Of a stretch of 12,257 nucleotides of DNA, positions 6,704 through 12,257 are shown one piece after another. The position numbers and the translations under genes were made by a program. The stretch covers positions 1-12,257 of the forward strand of contig CAKVLT010000061.1 in NCBI GenBank assembly GCA_934757945.1, in the 5' to 3' direction. The DNA is from an uncultured Bulleidia sp. (lineage in GTDB: Bacteria > Bacillota_I > Bacilli_A > Erysipelotrichales > Erysipelotrichaceae). A model generated the notes under the pieces. That model ran no database searches, was not told the DNA's origin, and saw only the letters and a program-made list of their open reading frames with translations. How positions within the stretch are numbered: the stretch's first letter is position 1; the number at the start of each line of letters is the position of its first letter.

Positions 6704-7261
6704 TTAATTTCTTCGTAATGCCATGGCATAGACTGCACCAAGGCAACCACCTATGATATGCGTTAACTGAGAGATGTTATCTGTACTGGTAATACCGGAA
6801 TAAATGGCATCACCAATATAGATGACAGCGACAATAATCATTGTTAACGGTACCCCTTTACTCTTTGTGCCGGTGACGCTTGCCATAAGGATAAAGGCAA
6901 AGACTACACCAGAGGCTCCAAGTAATGCGGCATTACCGGGAAGCAGGATGTGTACAAGTCCTGTAGCCAGAGCGACGACAAGAATGACGGAAAGTACAGA
7001 TTTACTTCCGTATTTTTCTTCAAGTAAAGGTCCTACCAGCAATAACATCACCATATTGTTGGAATAATGTGCAAGATTGGCATGCCCCAGAACATGTGTG
7101 AATAAACGTACATACTGCATCGGATCTTTCATGGATGTACGATAAATACTGAAAATAAAAGAGTTTGCCCAGCCACTAGTAAAGGAATTCAGCAGTAAGG
7201 CGCCAAAGGATAGAATGGCAAACCACAATACTACCGGAGAATTAAAGGTTATTTTTTTCAT
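6704..7261 (-). CDS. Rhomboid-family intramembrane serine protease (minimal six-helix form)
   Basis: A 185-residue polytopic membrane protein with about six hydrophobic helices (roughly 10-29, 64-81, 87-106, 111-129, 137-155, 165-181). Rhomboid hallmarks are present: an H-x4-H-x3-N block in 'GHANLAHYSNNM' (H60, H65, N69), the catalytic serine S117 in 'GASGVVFAF', and the catalytic histidine H168 in 'QLTHIIGG' on the last helix. It would cut transmembrane substrates inside the bilayer; the substrate is unknown. The start is placed at 7261 (MKKITF) because it comes just before helix one. A longer in-frame reading up to 7369 would run through the divergent SseB promoter and start. There is no SD before this ATG: a TATAAT (7268-7273, minus strand) sits only 6 bases upstream, which suggests a leaderless mRNA. 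It is convergent with the 93-residue gene with one base between stop codons. Confidence 0.85.
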   Translation of the reverse strand: MKKITFNSPVVLWFAILSFGALLLNSFTSGWANSFIFSIYRTSMKDPMQYVRLFTHVLGHANLAHYSNNMVMLLLVGPLLEEKYGSKSVLSVILVVALATGLVHILLPGNAALLGASGVVFAFILMASVTGTKSKGVPLTMIIVAVIYIGDAIYSGITSTDNISQLTHIIGGCLGAVYAMALRRN

Positions 7262-7292
7262 AGAAGTATTATAGCAGAACAAAGCTATAACA

Positions 7293-7321
7293 TTGAGTAT
7301 TTTTGAATATGTTTGTATACT
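7293..7321 (+). promoter_or_regulatory. Predicted sigma-A-type promoter of the SseB-family gene
   Basis: TTGAGT (7293-7298) and TATACT (7316-7321) are separated by 17 bases, close to consensus. Transcription would start near 7328, leaving a leader of about 24 bases that carries AAGGGGTG as SD, 6 bases before the ATG at 7352. The promoter lies in the 90-base divergent gap shared with the rhomboid gene. Confidence 0.65.
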
Positions 7322-7351
7322 TAAACAGGTACATAAAAAGGGGTGTTTAAA

Positions 7352-8137
7352 ATGAGTGAAAATAAACATAATGTATTAGCTCCTGTCAGTAATGAAGCAC
7401 TGGAGAAAGTGATACAGGATTTAAAAGAAGGAAACTCTCCGCAGAAACAGCATGATCTTGCAGAGGAATTAAAAAAAGCAAGACTGTTGTCTCCTTGTTC
7501 TTTTGATGTTGTAAAAGATAAAGATGGTAAAGTAAAGGTAAGACCAGATCAGATTAAGTTTTTCCTTTTAAATACTAATGACAAGAAAACATTCTTCCCT
7601 GTCTTTACTAATTTTGAAATGACAAAGAAGATTGAACTTTCCAAAGATTCTCCTAAAGTCATTGTCCGTACGATTCAGGATCTTGGAGCTATGCTCAATG
7701 GAAATAAGCAGGCACAGGGATTAATTATAAATCCGGGTGCAGATAATATTGTCATTCCTCAGAATCTGGTGTTACTGCTTGCAGGTCTGATTGAAAAACC
7801 ACAGGAACCATCTCAGCAAAAACCACAGGTACAGGTGACTTACTCTGAACCAAAGATTTATCCTACAAAAATGGTTGCAGATGTCTATGATGCCTGTGAA
7901 AAGGTGGATTCCATCCGGAAGGTATGGTTAAAACAGAAGACAGCAGGAATGGAAATTTCTTTTATCTTCTTTGTGGAAGCAGAGCCTCAGGATAAATCTG
8001 TAGGAGATGTTATTTTACAGGCTTGTGAAGGTAAGACAAAGGGATTGAAAGTGGATGTTGCATGGGCGACAGATATCGTAAAAGAAAAGATTATTAAAGA
8101 TTCTGTTCCACTTTATGATAAGGATCTGAGTTTCTGA
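7352..8137 (+). CDS. SseB-family protein (SseB N- and C-terminal domains)
   Basis: A 261-residue soluble protein. Residues about 18-150 fit the SseB N-terminal domain: a helix 'EALEKVIQDL', an acidic/lysine-rich helix ending 'ARLLSP', strands around 'KFFLLNTNDKKTFFPVFTNFEM', and the 'QGLIINPGADNIVIP' segment that is typical of the family. A Pro/Gln-rich linker (about 155-168) leads to a C-terminal domain of about 95 residues starting 'KIYPTKMVADVYDAC', which matches the SseB C-terminal region, so this is a full two-domain member. The family name comes from enhanced serine sensitivity in E. coli; the molecular function is not established. I chose the ATG at 7352 over the GTG at 7343 because AAGGGGTG is well placed for the ATG but overlaps the GTG. 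The next gene begins 17 bases downstream or overlaps the stop codon, so the two are probably one transcript. Confidence 0.85.
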   Translation: MSENKHNVLAPVSNEALEKVIQDLKEGNSPQKQHDLAEELKKARLLSPCSFDVVKDKDGKVKVRPDQIKFFLLNTNDKKTFFPVFTNFEMTKKIELSKDSPKVIVRTIQDLGAMLNGNKQAQGLIINPGADNIVIPQNLVLLLAGLIEKPQEPSQQKPQVQVTYSEPKIYPTKMVADVYDACEKVDSIRKVWLKQKTAGMEISFIFFVEAEPQDKSVGDVILQACEGKTKGLKVDVAWATDIVKEKIIKDSVPLYDKDLSF

Positions 8138-8154
8138 CGGGAAAGATCATTCAT

Positions 8155-8892
8155 TTGGAAAATGAGAGTATCCATGATGCGACTAATCTTGTAAAAGAAG
8201 TATTCTTTTCTTCAGGAAATCTTGGATTAGACAGAAATGCGGCAAAGTCTTTTCTGGAATTCCTTTCTATACATGCAAAAGATCTGACCTGGATCGGGTA
8301 TATGGACCCGGATGTCAAAGGTGTTCTTGCATATACAGAAGGGCATCTGTCATTGTTATTTGTAAGAAAAGAAGATACACATGCAGGTATAGCCACAAAA
8401 CTTGTGCAGTATTTTCTTCAGGAAGAAAAAGAGGCAGGTATTCAGAGAATTACTCTGAATGCATTAGGTTCTTCCGTAGGGTTCTATAAATCTCTTGGTT
8501 TTGAAAAAGCAGGAGAGCCTTCCAAAGCGGGTGGTATGGAGTATCAGCTGATGGAATATCTGATGGGAAGAGAAAATCTTGGCAAAGTTGTCAGTGTACG
8601 TGTGGATCAAAGATACGGATCTTTGCATTCTATCATTCCTGATCTTTGTTTGCCATGCAACATAGGCTATGTGGAAGACTATACCCAGGAGGATTTTCAG
8701 GATGCGTATATCTATGGTGTCTATGAACCTGTAGAGCAGTTTAAAGGTGTGGTTATAGGAATTATTTATCACAGAGATGAAAGTGAAACAAGATGGATTG
8801 TCGCAAGTGGAAACCAGTATGACAGACAGGATGTTCTGCAGGTCATTGCTCCGCTTGAAACGGATTATGATGTCCGTATAGAATGGTTATAA
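8155..8892 (+). CDS. GNAT acetyltransferase fused to an inorganic-pyrophosphatase-like domain
   Basis: A 245-residue protein if read from TTG 8155. Residues 1-136 are a GNAT acetyltransferase: acetyl-CoA loop 'EDTHAGIATKL' (73-83, with T75 in place of the usual Gln/Arg of Q/R-x-x-G-x-G/A) and motif B 'GFYKSLGF' (109-116). Residues 143-245 look like a compact family I inorganic pyrophosphatase fold: 'VSVRVDQRYGS', then 'LPCNIGYVEDY' (166-176, compare PCNYGY of E. coli PPase), then Q178-E-D-F-Q-D183 where PPases have D-x-D-x-x-D, then 'YGVYEPVEQFKGVVIGII' and an acidic/basic cluster D208-E209-E211-R213 before 'WIVAS'. The first metal Asp is Gln, so activity is doubtful. The start is unsure: the frame is open upstream and TTG cuts off the first GNAT strand (KIIHL). 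CTG at 8134, overlapping the SseB stop as CTGA and preceded by AAGGA, would restore it and give 252 residues. It is probably co-transcribed with the SseB gene. Confidence 0.75.
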   Translation: MENESIHDATNLVKEVFFSSGNLGLDRNAAKSFLEFLSIHAKDLTWIGYMDPDVKGVLAYTEGHLSLLFVRKEDTHAGIATKLVQYFLQEEKEAGIQRITLNALGSSVGFYKSLGFEKAGEPSKAGGMEYQLMEYLMGRENLGKVVSVRVDQRYGSLHSIIPDLCLPCNIGYVEDYTQEDFQDAYIYGVYEPVEQFKGVVIGIIYHRDESETRWIVASGNQYDRQDVLQVIAPLETDYDVRIEWL

Positions 8893-8894
8893 TG

Positions 8895-8918
8895 AAAGTC
8901 ATCGTAAGATGACTTTTT
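8895..8918 (+). terminator. Short hairpin with T-run after the GNAT-fusion gene
   Basis: A perfect 9-pair stem AAAGTCATC / GATGACTTT with a GTAA tetraloop (8895-8916) ends in a run of five T residues (8914-8918). It sits 3 bases after the stop codon and 18 bases before the next ATG. It looks like a weak intrinsic terminator or attenuator. No promoter is evident between it and the amidohydrolase, so partial read-through into the next operon is likely. Confidence 0.5.
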
Positions 8919-8936
8919 CAAAAAAGGAGGAAGAAC

Positions 8937-10472
8937 ATGCGTAAAGCGTTTATTCATTGCAATATCTATAAAAAAGAAGAAGATGCGTTTCTGATAGAAG
9001 ACGGTAAATTTGTCAAGTTTGGCGCTTCGGAAGAAATTCAGAAAGAACTGGAAGATACTGATGAACTGGTAGATGTACATGGTTTGTCAGTATATCCAGG
9101 ATTTATGGATACCCATTTACATCTGTTAAGAACAGGTGACTATGTAAATCATGTGCAGCTTCTGGGTGTTACGGATAAAGAAACCGTACGTAAGAAAGTA
9201 GAACCTTTCTTGTTCTGTGAAGATATGTGGATTACCGGAAGAGGATATGCCTGTGATTTTGATAAAGCCTTCCTGGATTCTATTTCTACAGAAAAAGCTA
9301 TCTGTCTTACAAGGGTGGACGGACACAGCATGATTGTCAACTCCAAAGCACTTGAACTTGCCGATGTCCATTGTGATACAGAAATAGAAGGTGGTCATAT
9401 TGAGTATGATACTGGTATTGTGTATGAAAATGCCATCAATATCTTAAAAAATGCTCAACCTGCAATTTCTGAAGAACAGATTGAAAAAGATCTCTTACAG
9501 GGTATGCAGTACTGTGCTTCCTTTGGTATCACATCTATGGGTACAGACGACTTTGTCTCTTTGACAAAGGACTATACAAGTGTATTAAACGTCTATGAAA
9601 AGCTGCGTTATCAGCAGAGAATGCCAATCCGTGTTGTACAGCAATGTGAATTCGAAACTGTGAAAGACTTTGCAAAATTCCTGGATGAAGGATACTGCAC
9701 AGGTATGGGCGATGATTTTTTCAGTATCGGGCCATTAAAACTGATTGGAGATGGAAGTCTTGGCAGCAAGAATGCAGCTATGATTCATGGGTATCTGAAT
9801 GACCCGGACAAACATGGTACACTTGTACATACAGATGAAGAAATGGAACTGTATGTAGAAATGGCGAATAAATTCAACATGCCAACCATTGTACATGTTA
9901 TCGGTGATCAGGCAGTAGAGCAGGTACTGAATGTTTTTGAAAAGACACTCTATAAAGGTAATCCTTTAAGAAGTGGTCTGGTGCATTGTCAGATTATGAA
10001 TGCACATCAGATAGAGAGAATTCAGAAGCTGAATCTTTGCTGTTATATTCAGTCAGCGTTTATTGAAGATGATGCACAGATGGTTAAGGAGTTTATTCCA
10101 AAGCCGCTTGCGGCAAGTTCCTATGCATTTAAAACATTGCTGGAAACTGTACCGACTGGCAACGGATCTGATTCACCTGTGTGTGTGCCAGATGTTCTCA
10201 GAGGTATTCAGCTTGCAATGACAAGATGCGACAGTCATGGTAATGTCCTGAATGCAGATCAGGCAATGACACTTGATCAGGCAATAGAATCTTATACGTC
10301 CAAAGCTGCCTTTACTTTAAATCTTGAAACAAAAACAGGTACTCTGGCAGAAGGGTATTATGCAGATTTTGTTGTACTGGATAAAGATCTTTCCAAAGAG
10401 AAGGTGGAAGATATTGATAAAGTCAAAGTGATGATGACTGTGGTAAATGGAGAAACAGTCTTTGAAAGATGA
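8937..10472 (+). CDS. Amidohydrolase family protein (Amidohydro_3, YtcJ-like)
   Basis: A 511-residue metal-dependent hydrolase. It has the split beta-sandwich of the superfamily: residues 1-52 and the C-terminal 'TGTLAEGYYADFVVLDKDL' strands flank a TIM barrel. Metal and active-site motifs are D58-T-H60-L-H62 (strand 1), 'GDGSLGSKNAAM' (271-282, characteristic of the Amidohydro_3/YtcJ group), H320 and D324 in 'HVIGDQAVEQ', H350 in 'LVHCQIM', and D412 in 'GNGSDSPV'. All are intact, so an active cytosolic enzyme is expected. Members act on amides, N-formyl compounds or cyclic ureides; the substrate cannot be read here. AAAAAAGGAGGAAG immediately before the ATG is a near-perfect SD. The gene heads a group joined by ATGA overlaps (GNAT, then hflX), which suggests co-expression but no shared pathway. 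Confidence 0.9.
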   Translation: MRKAFIHCNIYKKEEDAFLIEDGKFVKFGASEEIQKELEDTDELVDVHGLSVYPGFMDTHLHLLRTGDYVNHVQLLGVTDKETVRKKVEPFLFCEDMWITGRGYACDFDKAFLDSISTEKAICLTRVDGHSMIVNSKALELADVHCDTEIEGGHIEYDTGIVYENAINILKNAQPAISEEQIEKDLLQGMQYCASFGITSMGTDDFVSLTKDYTSVLNVYEKLRYQQRMPIRVVQQCEFETVKDFAKFLDEGYCTGMGDDFFSIGPLKLIGDGSLGSKNAAMIHGYLNDPDKHGTLVHTDEEMELYVEMANKFNMPTIVHVIGDQAVEQVLNVFEKTLYKGNPLRSGLVHCQIMNAHQIERIQKLNLCCYIQSAFIEDDAQMVKEFIPKPLAASSYAFKTLLETVPTGNGSDSPVCVPDVLRGIQLAMTRCDSHGNVLNADQAMTLDQAIESYTSKAAFTLNLETKTGTLAEGYYADFVVLDKDLSKEKVEDIDKVKVMMTVVNGETVFER

Positions 10473-10999
10473 AAATACGTAATCTGCATAATGAGGATAT
10501 TGCAGCATGTCTTTCCATTTATAACTGGTATATTGAACATACAACCATTACATTTGAAACAGAGCCGTTATCCCTGCATGCCTTTATAGAAAGGGTTGAT
10601 ACTATTACCAAAAGATATCCATGGCTTGTGGCAGAAGATGCAGAACATACTATTATTGGCTATGCGTATCTTGATACTTTTAATGCAAGAAGTGCCTATG
10701 AGTATACCTGTGATGTTTCTATCTATCTGGATCATGAACAAAGACACCACGGTACAGGTACCGTTTTGATGCAGGCATTACTGGATCTTGCAAAAGAAGA
10801 TGGCTATCATACGGCTGTTTCCATAGTGACACAGGGAAATGAATCTTCGGAACATCTTCATGAAAAGTGTGGTTTTACAAAAGCAGGTGTATTGGAACAT
10901 ACAGGTTATAAGTTTGAAAAATGGCTGTCTGTTACTTATTATGTAAAATCTCTTCAGAATGGGGATCCTCATCCTCTCAAGAATAAGGAGTATGTATGA
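10469..10999 (+). CDS. GNAT N-acetyltransferase, phosphinothricin-acetyltransferase-like
   Basis: A 176-residue acetyl-CoA-dependent N-acetyltransferase. The start 'KIRNLHNEDIAACLSIYNWYI', continued by 'TTITFETEPLS', is typical of the PAT/YwnH subgroup (I-x-N-x-x-x-x-T-T-x-T-F-E pattern). The acetyl-CoA loop is 'R92-H-H-G-T-G97', and motif B is 'NESSEHLHEKCGFTKAG' (124-140). Where PAT enzymes have a Glu before the Q/R-x-x-G-x-G strand ('V-E-S'), an Asp (D82) is found. The product extends slightly beyond the fold with a polar tail (162-176). Substrates in this subgroup include phosphinothricin, methionine sulfoximine/sulfone and other amino acids; which one applies is unknown. It overlaps the amidohydrolase stop and the hflX start by 4 bases each, so it is translationally coupled to both. 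Confidence 0.88.
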   Translation: MKIRNLHNEDIAACLSIYNWYIEHTTITFETEPLSLHAFIERVDTITKRYPWLVAEDAEHTIIGYAYLDTFNARSAYEYTCDVSIYLDHEQRHHGTGTVLMQALLDLAKEDGYHTAVSIVTQGNESSEHLHEKCGFTKAGVLEHTGYKFEKWLSVTYYVKSLQNGDPHPLKNKEYV

Positions 11000-12228
11000 A
11001 AGTTGTACTGGCCGGTATCTGTTTACAACAGGAAAAGAAGGCATTTGCTTCTCAGATGGAAGAATGCAGAAGACTGTGTGAAGCCAGCAACAGAGAAGTT
11101 GCAGATACAGTGACACAGGTTTCCGTCTCCATTCATCCTAAAACAGCATTTCGTCAGGGAAAGCTTGAGGAACTTGCAAAGGTGGTACAGGAATCACAGG
11201 CAAAACAGGTGGTGTTTTATAACGATCTCAGTATTTCCATGGCGGACAGGATTCAGGAAGTGGCTGGTGTATCTGTGATAGACCGTACTGCATTAATTCT
11301 GGAAATCTTCTCTTTAAGAGCGCGCAGTAAGCAGGCTTTGTTGCAGACAGAACTGGCAAGATTACAATATGATCTTCCACGTGTGGTAAAAGAATCAGCT
11401 CAGGCCTCTGAACATGCAAGATCCTCTTTTAATAACCGAGGAAGTGGTGAAATGAGATCTGCACTGATTGAAAGAAAATATTCCAGAAGAATTTCTTTGT
11501 TAAAAGAAGAGCTGAGAAAGATTGCAAGTAAGAACGGACAGGATGAAAGAAGAAGAGGCAGGACGCTGTTGAAGAAATGTGCACTTGTGGGGTATACCAA
11601 TGCAGGTAAGAGTTCTTTGATGAATGCTATTCTGGATTCTACGCACAGTGCGGGTTCTGCAACTTTTGAACAGGATATGTTATTTGCTACACTGGATACC
11701 AGCGTAAGAAGAATTGATTATGCCAACCAGGCTTATTATCTTTATGATACTGTAGGATTTGTATCCAAGCTGCCTCACACACTGGTGGAAGCGTTTCAAA
11801 GCACTTTAAGTGCCTGTACAGAAGCAGATCTTTTAGTTATTGTGCTGGATGCCAGTGATCCTTTACATGAAGAAAAACTGCAGGTGACACTGGATACATT
11901 AAAACAGATTCATGCACAGGATATAGAAACTATGATTGTGTACAATAAAATAGATCTTGTTGAAAATCCTTCAAAATTTAATGGATTGTGTGTTTCTTCT
12001 AAAACTATGCAGAATATCGATGTTCTGCAAGACAGAATTCTGGAAAAAATGTATGGAGGGAAGCAAATCACATGCACTATTCCTTACACTTCCATGGGAA
12101 TGTTAGATAAATACAGAGCAGTATTGAAGGTGGAAGTGGTAGAATATAAAGACCAGGAAATGGTCGTGAAATTACAGGGGAAACAAGAGCTTTTACAACT
12201 GTTTGAAAAAGGAGAAAAAAACGTATGA
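10996..12228 (+). CDS. hflX: GTPase HflX
   Basis: A 410-residue ribosome-associated GTPase that binds the 50S subunit and splits stalled or stress-damaged ribosomes. The N-terminal HflX domain (about 1-105) contains 'SIHPKTAFRQGKLEEL', the family's G-x-G-K-x-E-E-L variant. An arginine-rich coiled-coil linker (about 110-190, 'LQTELARLQYDLPRV', with 'RRRGRT' at 185-190) precedes the G domain: G1 'GYTNAGKSS' (199-207), G2 around T223 in 'ATFEQDMLFATLDT', G3 'DTVGF' (251-255), G4 'NKID' (317-320) and G5 'VSSK' (333-336). A short C-terminal domain ends in 'LLQLFEKG'. All nucleotide-binding motifs are intact. The ATG lies inside the GNAT gene end and has AAGGAG about 6 bases upstream. The next gene also begins by ATGA overlap. 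Confidence 0.96.
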   Translation: MKVVLAGICLQQEKKAFASQMEECRRLCEASNREVADTVTQVSVSIHPKTAFRQGKLEELAKVVQESQAKQVVFYNDLSISMADRIQEVAGVSVIDRTALILEIFSLRARSKQALLQTELARLQYDLPRVVKESAQASEHARSSFNNRGSGEMRSALIERKYSRRISLLKEELRKIASKNGQDERRRGRTLLKKCALVGYTNAGKSSLMNAILDSTHSAGSATFEQDMLFATLDTSVRRIDYANQAYYLYDTVGFVSKLPHTLVEAFQSTLSACTEADLLVIVLDASDPLHEEKLQVTLDTLKQIHAQDIETMIVYNKIDLVENPSKFNGLCVSSKTMQNIDVLQDRILEKMYGGKQITCTIPYTSMGMLDKYRAVLKVEVVEYKDQEMVVKLQGKQELLQLFEKGEKNV

Positions 12229-12257
12229 AAACATTGTGGGAAAAGTGGTCTAAAGAA
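12225..12257 (+). CDS. Start of an unidentified gene (3' end outside window)
   Basis: An ATG overlaps the hflX stop as ATGA and is preceded by AAAAAGGAG with about 9 bases of spacing. Eleven codons are visible (MKTLWEKWSKE) before the window ends. The overlap pattern and SD match the rest of the operon, so this is very likely a real co-transcribed gene. Too little is visible to name the product. Confidence 0.6.
   Translation, partial: MKTLWEKWSKE

Noticed and set aside
6694..6713. AAGAAAT / ATTTCTT inverted repeat at the one-base junction of the 93-residue gene and the rhomboid gene, considered as a two-way terminator
   Set aside because: The stem is almost all A-T and lies inside both coding ends with no T-run. 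It may slow polymerase but cannot be called a terminator.
7262..7369. N-terminal extension of the rhomboid frame by 36 residues
   Set aside because: It would overlap the divergent SseB promoter and start codon, has no SD, and the residues look like translated non-coding DNA. MKKITF before helix one is a normal rhomboid start.

Overview
The window looks like an ordinary, densely coded chromosomal stretch of a low-GC Gram-positive bacterium. The signs are strong purine-rich Shine-Dalgarno (SD) sequences, AT-rich coding, an HtrA with an N-terminal membrane anchor, and many 4-base ATGA gene overlaps. A gut or oral anaerobe of the Erysipelotrichia/Clostridia type would fit the oxygen-independent FAD/Fe-S module at the left end, but that placement is an impression and not a demonstrated fact. 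I see no rRNA, tRNA, insertion sequence, phage gene or CRISPR array, and no gene-free stretch longer than about 125 bases.

Left block (1-3380, + strand): the end of a TetR-type regulator runs directly into three tightly packed redox genes. These are a GlpA-like FAD dehydrogenase with a C-terminal Cys4 (BFD-like) domain, a two-dinucleotide FAD oxidoreductase, and a small cysteine-rich DUF1667 protein. Together they resemble an anaerobic glycerol-3-phosphate dehydrogenase complex in which DUF1667 takes the third-subunit slot. Next comes pgi (glucose-6-phosphate isomerase), with its own well-formed promoter and a terminator.

Middle block (5072-8137): htrA (- strand) converges on pgi and is divergent from a 93-residue protein of unknown function. 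The start of that small gene lies in a region with two mutually exclusive perfect hairpins, one of which buries its SD. A compact rhomboid protease gene (- strand) converges on the small gene and appears to be leaderless. Divergent from it is an SseB-family gene with a near-consensus sigma-A-type promoter.

Right block (8134-12257, + strand): a gene that appears to fuse a GNAT acetyltransferase to a degenerate inorganic-pyrophosphatase-like domain, possibly starting at CTG. A small hairpin follows it. Then comes an operon joined by three ATGA overlaps: an Amidohydro_3 hydrolase, a phosphinothricin-acetyltransferase-like GNAT, the ribosome-associated GTPase HflX, and the first 11 codons of one more gene.

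The window contains no clear defence system or other obviously new multi-gene system. The best candidates for new biology are the GNAT-pyrophosphatase-like fusion and its unusual start, the competing hairpins before the 93-residue gene, and the DUF1667 redox module.
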